Made by a program: the position numbers and the translations under genes. From JAEUMY01 sp033764435 (lineage in GTDB: Bacteria; Pseudomonadota; Gammaproteobacteria; Burkholderiales; Usitatibacteraceae), in the NCBI GenBank assembly GCA_033764435.1, contig JANRIX010000002.1, forward strand, positions 62,001 to 126,000: 64,000 nt of DNA. The letters are read 5' to 3'. This document shows, piece after piece, positions 16,746 through 25,355 of the stretch (positions are counted from its first letter, which is position 1; the number at the start of each line of letters is the position of its first letter). Below the pieces are notes generated by a model. That model saw only the letters and a program-made list of their open reading frames with translations, did no database searches and was not told the origin of the DNA.

Positions 16746-17192
16746 ATGCAACTTGTTTTCACCAAAGGCTCTGACAAGCATGACCGTCTCGACATCCATC
16801 ATGATGGCGGGACGGTCGAGACCCTTCAATGCCCCAAGCAGCGGATCATTCCGCATGACATGGTGCATTACGCGGTCGAGCACACGCTCGCGAGGCGCGG
16901 CTTTCTGGGCCGTGTGCGCGATGGCGAGCGGGCCATGTTCACCATGCTGCCCGAAGCCGCCAGCGATGCCGTCGAGCGGCTGGTGGAGGTATTCCAGGGC
17001 GACGCATGGTCGGGCGGGCAGAGTCCGGCGGGCGAAATGATTGATCTTTACCGCGTGACCTGCGATGCGCGCGGCTGCCCGATGCTGACGGTCACGGTGG
17101 ACGACATCGAGGCCGTGCGAGCGCGCATCACGGAGCTCGATGCCGAGTGGCAGGTGCTCCCGGTGGGTGGCACCTTGCGGCTGGACTTCTGA
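16746..17192 (+). CDS. Unrecognised small protein
   Basis: 148 residues, charged and soluble, with no signal peptide or membrane segment. It begins MQLVFTKGSDKHDRLDIHH and contains PHDMVHYAVEHTLARRGFLG and a C-terminal DDIEAVRARITELDAEW. I do not recognise a domain. The reading frame has the third-position GC bias of its neighbours and no better competitor frame, so it is probably real. It lies in a same-strand run 33 bp after the VOC gene, with no clear ribosome binding site. Confidence 0.65.
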   Translation: MQLVFTKGSDKHDRLDIHHDGGTVETLQCPKQRIIPHDMVHYAVEHTLARRGFLGRVRDGERAMFTMLPEAASDAVERLVEVFQGDAWSGGQSPAGEMIDLYRVTCDARGCPMLTVTVDDIEAVRARITELDAEWQVLPVGGTLRLDF

Positions 17193-17306
17193 GCCGAGGT
17201 GGACGAGCGACGAGGATTTGATCTCCGGGCATCCGGACCCGATCAAGGTCGTTCGGCCGCAGATGCCTTAGGATGTCTGTCCATTCCTCTCATTTCGGAC
17301 GCCGCC

Positions 17307-17750
17307 ATGGCCCGTCTCCCGCTGTGTTGTTGCCTGCTTGTGTTCCTGATCATGCGTGCTGGAATGGCGTCGGCGGAGGTGCTGGCCGATGAGGCCGCAT
17401 TGCGTGCATTCAGCGACAAGGTCATGCAGCAAGTCGCGAAGGGCGAGCATGCGAAGGCGCTGGAGCTCCTGAAGCCCTACAGCCTCCAGCCTGCCGAAGA
17501 ATTCAAATCCACGGCGGATGCCAGTCAGGCGTCGCGGGCACAACACGCCCAACGCTACGGCAAGCCGGTCGGCTACGCCTTCGTCAGCCAGCGCAAGGTT
17601 GCAGACTCGGTGCTGCGCCTGCTCTACATGGAGAAAACGGAAAGGCATGCGCTGCCTTGGGCATTCATCTTCTACAAGACGCCCAAGGGCTGGATGCTGT
17701 CCAGCTTCGGCTGGAACGACCGTCTGCCGCAGTTCTTCGACCTCAACTGA
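17307..17750 (+). CDS. Secreted protein of unknown function
   Basis: 147 residues from ATG 17307. The N terminus MARLPLCCCLLVFLIMRAGM ending in ASA is a Sec signal peptide with an unusual Cys-Cys-Cys run in its hydrophobic core. The mature part is a helical segment (LRAFSDKVMQQVAKGEHAKA) followed by a predicted strand-rich end (WAFIFYKTPKGWMLSSFGW). No family is recognised. Size and the PKGWMLSSF ending are reminiscent of small periplasmic NTF2-like proteins, but this is weak. Confidence 0.65.
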   Translation: MARLPLCCCLLVFLIMRAGMASAEVLADEAALRAFSDKVMQQVAKGEHAKALELLKPYSLQPAEEFKSTADASQASRAQHAQRYGKPVGYAFVSQRKVADSVLRLLYMEKTERHALPWAFIFYKTPKGWMLSSFGWNDRLPQFFDLN

Positions 17751-17895
17751 ATTCGAGCAGAATTCCCGTTCAACGGCCGACAGCCCGCGTCGGCCGAGCG
17801 ACAGGCGGCTTTGCGTGCGGGCGCGAGTCCGCGATAATCGCACCCGAGGCGCGCGTCGCAAAGGCGTGCGGCAACAAATTCCTGGAGCCCGTCCC

Positions 17896-19155
17896 GTGCA
17901 TCTCATCATCGGCCTGTTGATCGTCGGCGTCGTGATTTTCGTGCTGTACAAGCTATCCGCATCTGGCGGCGCCGCGGTGGAGCCGCCCGCGGGCGGCAAG
18001 AGTGACCGGCCGTTCGCGTTTCTGGCCAATGGCCTCATCTTCCAGCGGCCCACCGGCGGCGCCGTCGAGCAGGTCCACAGCCTCTATGCCCAGGAAGCCG
18101 CCGACAAGCGCGAACGGGCGCGGGATCGGCACAGCTGGAAGGAAGGAACGAGCTTCAACATCTCCGCCGGGGGCGGCATGCGCAGCTTCAAGGCTGCGGA
18201 CAAGCCGGTCCAGGCGACCTCGGTGGCACGGGCTTCCAACGGGGACCTGCTGTACTTCATGAGCGATGATCATGTTGGCGGGTTGTTCCGCCGCGTGGCC
18301 GAAACGGGCAACGAATTGCGCGTGATGCTGCGCCAGCACCTGCATCTTTCCGACCTCAACCCCGCGCCGGTGGGCGACATGGTGGCAGCGTCGGTGCGCC
18401 AGTCCGATGGCGTGTCCAACATCGTGATGTTCAAGGACGATGGCAACCAGTATCGCGAAGTGACCGGTGGCGACACGGTCGACACGTCGCCGGCCTGGGT
18501 GCCGGAAGCCCCCAAGAAGCTGCTGTTCCAGTCGGCCGGGCTCGCGCGCGATCCGCAGGGATACATCGTGGCGCAGGGCCACGCCAGCATCCAGATGCTG
18601 GACATGGACACGGGCAGCGTATCGCCGGTGCTGGAAGATGCGCGCTTCGACTATCTCAAGCCGCGTGTCTGTCCGGCGGGCAACCTGCACTTCATTCGCC
18701 GCCCCTACGAGGCGCCGCGTTACGGTGCCGGCAGCATGATCCTGGACACGCTGCTGTTTCCCTTTCGCCTGCTGCGCGCGCTGTTCCACTATCTGAATTT
18801 CTTCTCGCTCATGTACAGCAGGAAGCCGCTCACCAGTGCGTCCGGCCCGGCGGTGCAGGCGGACATGAAGAACATCCTCCTGCAAGGCAAACGCATCGAC
18901 GCCGAACAGGCGCTGCGCAACGAGCGGCCGGTGCAGGGCGTGCCGTCGCTGGTGCCGACGAGCTGGGAGCTGGTGCGTCGCGATCGTGACGGCGCGGAAC
19001 GCGTGCTGGCCTCCAGCGTGGCGACCTACGACATCGCGGCGGACGGCACGGTGGTGTATTCCAATGGCCGCGGCGTTTTCGTGCTGGAGAAGGACGGCAG
19101 CGCCCGCCATGCGCACACCGGCGATTTGATCGGCGATCTGGTCGCCGTCGGCTGA
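17896..19155 (+). CDS. Membrane-anchored beta-propeller-like protein, function unknown
   Basis: 419 residues from a GTG at 17896, with GGAG ten bases upstream. The N terminus LIIGLLIVGVVIFVLYKL is one membrane anchor. The body has repeated strand motifs of the PD40/TolB type, such as GDTVDTSPAWVPEAPKKLLF and DTGSVSPVLEDARFDYLKP, and TVVYSNGRGVFVLEKDG, suggesting a beta-propeller. A second hydrophobic patch, ILDTLLFPFRLLRALFHYLN, interrupts it near residues 285-310. I cannot name the family. It follows the secreted 147-residue protein by 145 bp. Confidence 0.68.
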   Translation: MHLIIGLLIVGVVIFVLYKLSASGGAAVEPPAGGKSDRPFAFLANGLIFQRPTGGAVEQVHSLYAQEAADKRERARDRHSWKEGTSFNISAGGGMRSFKAADKPVQATSVARASNGDLLYFMSDDHVGGLFRRVAETGNELRVMLRQHLHLSDLNPAPVGDMVAASVRQSDGVSNIVMFKDDGNQYREVTGGDTVDTSPAWVPEAPKKLLFQSAGLARDPQGYIVAQGHASIQMLDMDTGSVSPVLEDARFDYLKPRVCPAGNLHFIRRPYEAPRYGAGSMILDTLLFPFRLLRALFHYLNFFSLMYSRKPLTSASGPAVQADMKNILLQGKRIDAEQALRNERPVQGVPSLVPTSWELVRRDRDGAERVLASSVATYDIAADGTVVYSNGRGVFVLEKDGSARHAHTGDLIGDLVAVG

Positions 19156-19187
19156 GGTCTGCATCCCACTGATCCGAAAACATTCAT

Positions 19188-19211
19188 GGCACTGCGAATA
19201 TTCGCAGTGCC
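19188..19211. repeat. 24-bp perfect palindrome containing the iterated motif
   Basis: The 12-bp core (19194-19205) is extended by GGCACT on one side and AGTGCC on the other, giving a perfect 24-bp palindrome. As RNA it forms a ten-pair stem with an ATAT loop. It lies between a stop codon (19155) and the LigT-like gene, but would be coding if that gene started at the ATG at 19186. Confidence 0.95.
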
Positions 19212-19242
19212 GCGCCCGAATCGTGCCCGACACCGCAGAATC

Positions 19243-19821
19243 ATGCCCCCATCTTCGCCGCCGCCTGCCTCCCCATCGCTTTCGCTGACCGGCCAGTTTC
19301 CGGCGCCCTATCGCCGCCAGGCCAGTCTCTACCTGCCGGACGGCGACGACCGTCGCCGGATCGAGATCCTGCGGCGGCGTTTCAATCCGGCCCAGGCGGC
19401 GCTCATTCCCGCGCATGTCACGTTGTGCCGCGAGGGTGAGGTGGCGGACTGGGAAGTGCTGGCCGCGCGAGCCCGCGACTTGCGGCCGATCTTCGTGAGT
19501 CTGCGCTTCGGCCCGCCGGTGCGGGAAGGCAATCTCGTCTTTCTGCCGGCGACCGGCCCGGTCGCGCAGTTCGACGATCTGCGCGCCGCGCTCCTGGCGG
19601 GCGATCGCACGCCGCGTCGCGAGACGCCGCACATCACGCTGGTGCATCCGCGCAATGGCACCTGCAATGACGAGGCGTTCCGCGCCATCCGCGCGGACTT
19701 CGTGCCCTTCACTGCGGTCTTCACCACCATCATGCTCATCGAGCAGCGCAACGGCGGCGTCTGGCGCACCTGGTCGAAGGTGAGTGACGTGGTGGGCGAT
19801 GTGATCGGAGACGAGGCGTGA
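19243..19821 (+). CDS. 2'-5' RNA ligase superfamily (LigT-like) phosphoesterase
   Basis: 192 residues from ATG 19243. The two histidine motifs that define the 2H phosphoesterase fold are present: HVTLC in IPAHVTLCREGEV and HITLVHP in ETPHITLVHPRNG, each supplying a catalytic His and Thr. Family members hydrolyse cyclic phosphodiesters or join RNA in vitro; the physiological substrate is unknown. An upstream in-frame ATG at 19186 would add 19 residues encoded largely by the 24-bp palindrome, so I prefer the later start. Confidence 0.82.
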   Translation: MPPSSPPPASPSLSLTGQFPAPYRRQASLYLPDGDDRRRIEILRRRFNPAQAALIPAHVTLCREGEVADWEVLAARARDLRPIFVSLRFGPPVREGNLVFLPATGPVAQFDDLRAALLAGDRTPRRETPHITLVHPRNGTCNDEAFRAIRADFVPFTAVFTTIMLIEQRNGGVWRTWSKVSDVVGDVIGDEA

Positions 19822-20082
19822 CTTCGTTGCGGTCCGGCGCACCGACTTTCCGCGGAGATTGCTCTTGTTGATCCGCAAGGCGGATGCGCCCGTCCAGGCG
19901 AGCGCACCATGGCAGGATGCCGGGCGCGGTGCCCTCCGCTCGCTCATCCCGGGCACGCGGTTCGAAGACAACATCGTCAGTTACCCCGACGGGGCCGGCG
20001 GGTGCATTACGTCAAGACTGCGTGGCCGCCGGTGAGTCGTGACAAGGCGTTCGTCAGGTGCGGCAAGGTGTAGCGACGCACT

Positions 20083-20094
20083 GCGAATATTCGC
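20083..20094. repeat. Iterated palindrome, extended 14-bp copy
   Basis: Noncoding, 18 bp downstream of the carboxylesterase stop codon (minus strand). The rest of the 291-bp gap 19822-20112 shows nothing recognisable. Confidence 0.95.
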
Positions 20095-20112
20095 AAGGCC
20101 CGTGGCGCTGTT

Positions 20113-21639
20113 TCAGGTGCCCGGCTGGATGTAGGGTACGGTCGCGAACAGCTCGCGTTCCCGGCCCCGCGGATTGTCGACCACGCGTGACTCGACATCG
20201 AACACCATTGTCTTGCGTTCTGGCAGCACGTAGGCGGGCCAGCCTGGATCTCCGTTTTTCGTGAAGCGCAGGAATACGTCCATCAGGCGTTCGCTCATGG
20301 CTTTCTGCGCAGCAGTGGGCGATGGCACCGTGCCGAAGGCGAGTCCGATGTCGGCCGTGTGCATCGCGTTTTCGAAGTTGAGCTGATACACCCAAGCCGG
20401 CGCGCCGGCCTTCGCCCGCTCCTCGGCTTCGATGAGCTGGCCGCGCCAGCTGCGCCCGGCCGTGGTGGCGGCGATGAACACCTGCTCCGGCGAATACTCG
20501 CGAAACCACTCGCGATAGCGCGCCACGACAAGCTCGGGCGAGATGTCCACGCGCAGCTCTGGCCCGAGGCGCTCGGCGAGGTTGTCCCAGGTGAGACCTT
20601 GCAGTTTCGCGTGCGCCGGCGGGAAGAACGCACGCGTTTCGGAAATGGTGTTGCCGAGCAGAAGCGGAACAGACAGGCCTTGCGGATGCGCGTCGGGATA
20701 GAAGGGATGCCGGGTCAGGGTGCGGCCATCCAGCACCGGACCGAAGTACACGCCGCCGCCGAGTATCGGATCGACCGCATCGAGCGCGGCAACGAGTTCC
20801 TGCTGCGTGGCAATGGCCGGGTCCTTGCCCAGTTTCGCGAGGAACGCGCGGGCGCGCGCCGTGGCGTTCTGCGGGCCGGAAGCGGTGACCTGCTGGCCGC
20901 TCATGGTGATGGCCTTGTGGAAGAGACCTTTCGCAGCGGGCGTGCCGAGCAGCGTGGCGATCTTGGCACCGCCACCGGACTGGCCGAACACGGTGATGTT
21001 GTGCGCGTCGCCGCCAAAGGCCGCGACATGGTCGCGCACCCACTGCAGCGCAAGAATCAGGTCGAGCTGGCCCGCATTGCCACTGTCGGGAAAGCGGGGA
21101 TCAATCCGACCGAGATAGAGATAGCCCAAAGCGTTCAGGCGGTGGGTGACCGTGACGACCACCACGTCACCCCGTGCCGCGAGCGGAGCACCTTGGGTGA
21201 CCGGATCGTTGCCACTGCCCGTGGCATACGCGCCACCATGGATGTAGACCATCACCGGCCGCTTTGCGCGTGCATCTGCATCGGGTGTCCAGATGTTGAG
21301 AAAAAGGCAGTCTTCGCTTTGCGGCTCTGAAGTGCGATTCCGCTGGGGCGAGATCGCGCCATGCTGCTGCGCGCGGACGTTGGCCTCGGTCGGCAGGAAT
21401 GCTCGCGGCGGCTGAAAGCGCGTTGTCGCCGTGTCCGCGCCATAGCGGATGCCGAGGAAGGCGGAGACGGCGCTGACCTTCAGCCCTTCGTAGCGGGCAA
21501 GGCGGGTCTGCGTGATGGGGGCGGCGGTGTGCGACTGTGCTCGCGCGGAAGGCGCGACCCCGAAGGGCGCGACCCAGACCGGCAAGGTGGCGGTGGCCGC
21601 CAGCAGCAGGCGGCGTTTCGGGTTCGGCGGGGGCGGCAT
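20113..21639 (-). CDS. Secreted type B carboxylesterase
   Basis: 508 residues. The N terminus has an Arg-Arg followed by a hydrophobic core (RRLLLAATATLPVWVAPFGV), ending near ARAQS, a Sec or possibly Tat signal, so it acts in the periplasm or outside. Hallmarks of the cholinesterase/type B family are SEDCLFLNIWTPD, VYIHGGAYATGSG (oxyanion hole) and VFGQSGGGAKI with the nucleophile Ser221. The expected acid and His residues would lie in the C-terminal half. It hydrolyses ester substrates that cannot be predicted. It diverges from the NtrC-type gene. A one-mismatch palindrome copy lies at 20490-20501. Confidence 0.9.
   Translation of the reverse strand: MPPPPNPKRRLLLAATATLPVWVAPFGVAPSARAQSHTAAPITQTRLARYEGLKVSAVSAFLGIRYGADTATTRFQPPRAFLPTEANVRAQQHGAISPQRNRTSEPQSEDCLFLNIWTPDADARAKRPVMVYIHGGAYATGSGNDPVTQGAPLAARGDVVVVTVTHRLNALGYLYLGRIDPRFPDSGNAGQLDLILALQWVRDHVAAFGGDAHNITVFGQSGGGAKIATLLGTPAAKGLFHKAITMSGQQVTASGPQNATARARAFLAKLGKDPAIATQQELVAALDAVDPILGGGVYFGPVLDGRTLTRHPFYPDAHPQGLSVPLLLGNTISETRAFFPPAHAKLQGLTWDNLAERLGPELRVDISPELVVARYREWFREYSPEQVFIAATTAGRSWRGQLIEAEERAKAGAPAWVYQLNFENAMHTADIGLAFGTVPSPTAAQKAMSERLMDVFLRFTKNGDPGWPAYVLPERKTMVFDVESRVVDNPRGRERELFATVPYIQPGT
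20490..20501. repeat. One-mismatch copy of the iterated palindrome
   Basis: GCGAATACTCGC inside the carboxylesterase gene. Confidence 0.5.
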
Positions 21640-21859
21640 GTCGATCAGGCGCGTGGCGGTCGGTGCGAGCGCTCATGATAAAAGCCGGCACGCGGCATGG
21701 ATAGGAAACAGTGGCCGCCCTGTTAACTTCGCGGGTCGGGTCGGCACGCACCGCTCGGGCAGGGAGAGCGCTTCGGGCACAATAGCGGCTCGTTGCCGGC
21801 CCCATTCATTCCGCAAACTTCCGCAAAACCCGCAGAAACCTGCCAACCCCCGCAGAACG

Positions 21860-23269
21860 ATGTCCTCTCCGCTTCCCGCCAACGCCGCCCTCGGCAACTG
21901 GCAGCCCCTCTCCGCACTGGTCGTCGACGACGAGCCGGGCATGCGCAACTTCATCGAACGCTCCCTGAAGGAACGCTGCGGCATGGTTGCCTCCGCAGCC
22001 AGCGCGGAAGAGGGCGCGAAGCTGGTCGAGCGGCAGCATTTCGATCTCATCATTCTGGACATTGCGCTGCCGGGCAAACACGGGGTCGAGTGGTTGAACG
22101 AGCTCCGCGCGCAGGGCTTCACCGGCGACGTGATTCTCATCACCGCCTTCTCGTCCATCGAGATGGCCATCGACGCGCTGCGCGCGGGCGCGTCGGATTT
22201 CATCCTCAAACCGTTCCGTGTAGACCAATTGCTCACCGCGATCAAGCGCTGCGTGGATCGTGCCGCGCTGGCACGGCAGAACTTCGTGCTGCGCCGCGAG
22301 GTGGCCGAGATCACCGGCACCGAAGGCATCGAAGGGCTGGTCGGCGTGTCCGACTCGATGCGCTCGCTGACCCAGGTCATCAAGCGGCTCGCCCCGATGC
22401 GGACCACCGTGCTCATCCAGGGCGAGTCCGGCACGGGCAAGGAAGTGGCGGCGCGTGCGCTGCACAACATGGGCCCGGACGCCGGCAAGGCGGCGGGCAA
22501 TCCCTTTGTCCCGCTCAACTGCGCCGCGATCTCGCCGGAGTTGCTGGAGAGCGAATTGTTCGGCCACGTGAAGGGCGCCTTCACCGGTGCCACCGCGAAT
22601 CACACCGGACTTTTCTTCTACGCCCAGGGCGGGACGCTGTTCCTGGATGAGATCAGCGAAATGCCGCTGGCGCTGCAGTCGAAGCTCTTGCGGGTGCTGG
22701 AGGAACGCAAGATCCGCCCGGTCGGTTCGGAGCGCGAGGTTGCGGTGGACGTTCGCATCATCGCCGCCACCAATCGCGATCTGAAGGAGGAGGTGGCCGC
22801 CGGCCGCTTCCGCCAGGATCTGTTCTATCGTCTGGATGTGCTGACGCTGCGCATTCCGCCGTTGCGTGAACGGCGCGAGGATATCGCGGTGCTGGCCACG
22901 CATTTCCGTGCGCAGTTCGCGGCGCAACTGGGTGTGGCGCCCGTCGACTGGACGCGCGAGGATCTCGCGGCCATGCAGGACTACGACTGGCCGGGCAATG
23001 CGCGCGAACTGCGCAATTTCGTCGAGCGCTCCTTCATTCTCGGCTACTTTCCCATCGACACCCTGCGTCCGGCAGGGTTGCCGCGACCTGCGGTGTCCGC
23101 GTCGGGCCCCATCGAAACCATGGAAGAGGTCGAGAAGCGGCACATTCTCGCCGTGCTGGAGGCGGTGGGCGGCAACAAGTCCGAGGCCGCGCGGCGGCTG
23201 GGGCTGTCCCGAAAGACGCTGGAACGCAAGTGTGCCGAGTGGGGCGTCTCAGGCGGCCGTGGGAACTGA
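21860..23269 (+). CDS. Sigma-54-dependent NtrC-type response regulator
   Basis: 469 residues from ATG 21860. Receiver domain with the phosphoacceptor Asp67 in LIILDIALPG and the ALVVDDEPG acidic pocket. The AAA+ domain has Walker A GESGTGKE, ELFGHVKGAFTGA (the GAFTGA loop that contacts sigma-54), Walker B GGTLFLDEI and the R-finger region FRQDLFYRL. The C terminus is a Fis-type helix-turn-helix, NKSEAARRLGLSRKTLERK. It activates sigma-54 promoters on phosphorylation. The sensor kinase gene begins 18 bp downstream, so the two form a pair. Confidence 0.93.
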   Translation: MSSPLPANAALGNWQPLSALVVDDEPGMRNFIERSLKERCGMVASAASAEEGAKLVERQHFDLIILDIALPGKHGVEWLNELRAQGFTGDVILITAFSSIEMAIDALRAGASDFILKPFRVDQLLTAIKRCVDRAALARQNFVLRREVAEITGTEGIEGLVGVSDSMRSLTQVIKRLAPMRTTVLIQGESGTGKEVAARALHNMGPDAGKAAGNPFVPLNCAAISPELLESELFGHVKGAFTGATANHTGLFFYAQGGTLFLDEISEMPLALQSKLLRVLEERKIRPVGSEREVAVDVRIIAATNRDLKEEVAAGRFRQDLFYRLDVLTLRIPPLRERREDIAVLATHFRAQFAAQLGVAPVDWTREDLAAMQDYDWPGNARELRNFVERSFILGYFPIDTLRPAGLPRPAVSASGPIETMEEVEKRHILAVLEAVGGNKSEAARRLGLSRKTLERKCAEWGVSGGRGN

Positions 23270-23287
23270 TTCTCGCGTGCAGCGCCG

Positions 23288-25345
23288 ATGCCGCTGATTG
23301 ACCACCTCACGCGCCGCATCGCGTCATCCGTCCGCGCCAAGCTACTGCTGCTGGTGCTGGCGCCGCTGCTCCTGGGCCTGCCCATCCTGATCGCGCTGGT
23401 AATCTACTGGGCCAATACGGCCTACGACCGCCTGCTCATCATCAAGATCAACGGCGACCTGGTCGCGGCGCAGAAGTATTTCGAGCGCGTCACCGAGCTG
23501 GTCGGCAGTGAGCTGCAGGCGCTGGCCAACTCGGCGCGGTTCGAGAAGCAGGGCGCATCGCCGTCCGCCATGGCGGATTTTCTGGAGAAGGAACGCAACA
23601 ACGCACGCCTCGATTTCCTGAACCTCTTGGACGTGAACGGCAAGGTCAGGGTGGCGGCGCGGCGACACGGCGTCGGCGCCGACCAGTCGGCATGGCGCGT
23701 CGTAGCCACAGCACGCACCGGTGTGGCCCATACCGGCATCGATCTGTTCTCCGCCGAAGCGCTGGATGCGCTGCATCCCGAGCTCGCCGAGCGTGCCGCG
23801 TTCGCGCTGGTGGATACGCGAAACGCCGCGCCGACCGACCGCGCGGTGGAAACCCGCGGCATGGTCATCCACGCCGCAGCACCCCTCACCAACGCCAAAG
23901 GCGAACTCATCGGCATGCTGCAGGCGGGCGTGCTGCTCAATCGCAACCTCGAGTTCGTCGACCGCATCAACGACATCGTGTATCGCGAAGGCTCGCTGCC
24001 GGCCGGCAGCCACGGCACGGCGACGCTGTTTCTCGACGATGTGCGCATCAGCACCAACGTGCGCCTCTTCCAGGGCGAACGTGCGTTGGGCACACGGGTG
24101 TCGAAGCAGGTGCGCGACCAGGTGCTGGGAGAAGGCAAGACCTGGCTCGACCGCGCCTTCGTGGTGAAGGATTGGTACATCTCTGCCTACGATCCCATTC
24201 TCGACACCTCGGGTCGGCGGGTGGGCATGCTCTACGTCGGCTACCTGGAACAGCCGTTCAAGGAAGCCAAGGTGGCGGGACTGGCCGCGATCATTCTGGT
24301 GTTCTTTCTCATCAGCGTGGCCGGCAGCGTAATGTCGCTGAGTTTTGCGCGGCGCATTTTCAAGCCGGTCGAGCGCATGACCGCGACCATGAAGGCAGTG
24401 GAAAGCGGTCGCGACGACGCGCGCGTCGGGCCGCTGGCCTCGACCGATGAGATCGGCCTGATAGCCCGTGACCTGGACGGTCTGCTGGACACCGTCGCCA
24501 AGCGCAACGCGGAGCTCAAGGAGTACGCCGAGGGGCTGGACCGCAAGGTGGCCGAGCGCACCGCCGAGCTGGAGCAGGCCAACCAGTCGCTGAAGGCCGC
24601 GCAGCGGCAACTGGTCATGGCCGAGAAGCTCGCCGCGATCGGTCAGCTCACCGCCGGCGTGGCCCACGAAATCAACAACCCGATTGCCGTCATCCAGGGC
24701 AACCTCGACCTGATGCGGAGCACCCTCGGCGAGCATGCCGCACCGGTCATGGGCGAGATCCGCCTGATCGATGAGCAGATCAATCGCATCCGCATCATCG
24801 TGACCAAGCTGCTGCAGTTCGCCCGGCCCGAGGAATTCGCAGGTTACGTGGAGCAGGTGGACGTGAATGCCGCCGTGGCCGACACGCTCATCCTGGTGCG
24901 CCACCAGTTTCATGCCGCCGCGGTTGAGGCAGCGGAGTCTCTGACCGCGACGCGCAGCGTGGGTATCAATCGCAACGAACTGCTGCAGGTGTTGATCAAT
25001 CTCTGCGTCAACGCCATGCACGCCATGCCGGGCGGTGGCCGGCTCACGTTGCGTACAGCGGACTGGACGGCACCCGATGGCGCCGAGGGTGTGGAGATCA
25101 CGGTGTCCGACACCGGCACGGGCATTTCGGCCGAGCATCTGCCGCGAATATTCGATCCCTTTTTCACCACCAAGAAGCAGCAGGGCACCGGACTCGGACT
25201 CTCCATCAGCTATGCGCTGCTCGAGCGGTACAGCGGCACCATCACGGTGAAGTCCGCGCTGGCCGAGGGCACCACGTTCACCCTGCATCTTTACTGCGAG
25301 CCACGCTTCCAGGCCGGCCCTGCCCAGGCCCTGCCCAAGGTGTGA
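23288..25345 (+). CDS. Sensor histidine kinase (Cache-HAMP-HisKA)
   Basis: 685 residues. Helix near 17-43, a large periplasmic double-Cache-like domain, second helix (GLAAIILVFFLISVAGSVM), HAMP, a coiled coil, then HisKA with His460 in GVAHEINNPIAVIQGNL and an HATPase domain with NLCVNAMHAMPGGG, VSDTGTGIS and GTGLGLSI. The HEINNP form of the H box is typical of NtrB/DctB-type kinases. It should phosphorylate the NtrC-type regulator encoded just upstream. The DPFF region overlaps a one-mismatch palindrome copy at 25144-25155. Confidence 0.93.
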   Translation: MPLIDHLTRRIASSVRAKLLLLVLAPLLLGLPILIALVIYWANTAYDRLLIIKINGDLVAAQKYFERVTELVGSELQALANSARFEKQGASPSAMADFLEKERNNARLDFLNLLDVNGKVRVAARRHGVGADQSAWRVVATARTGVAHTGIDLFSAEALDALHPELAERAAFALVDTRNAAPTDRAVETRGMVIHAAAPLTNAKGELIGMLQAGVLLNRNLEFVDRINDIVYREGSLPAGSHGTATLFLDDVRISTNVRLFQGERALGTRVSKQVRDQVLGEGKTWLDRAFVVKDWYISAYDPILDTSGRRVGMLYVGYLEQPFKEAKVAGLAAIILVFFLISVAGSVMSLSFARRIFKPVERMTATMKAVESGRDDARVGPLASTDEIGLIARDLDGLLDTVAKRNAELKEYAEGLDRKVAERTAELEQANQSLKAAQRQLVMAEKLAAIGQLTAGVAHEINNPIAVIQGNLDLMRSTLGEHAAPVMGEIRLIDEQINRIRIIVTKLLQFARPEEFAGYVEQVDVNAAVADTLILVRHQFHAAAVEAAESLTATRSVGINRNELLQVLINLCVNAMHAMPGGGRLTLRTADWTAPDGAEGVEITVSDTGTGISAEHLPRIFDPFFTTKKQQGTGLGLSISYALLERYSGTITVKSALAEGTTFTLHLYCEPRFQAGPAQALPKV
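25144..25155. repeat. One-mismatch copy of the iterated palindrome
   Basis: GCGAATATTCGA inside the kinase gene, over codons for the conserved RIFDPFF motif of the ATPase domain. Confidence 0.5.
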
Positions 25346-25355
25346 CAGCCCCCTC

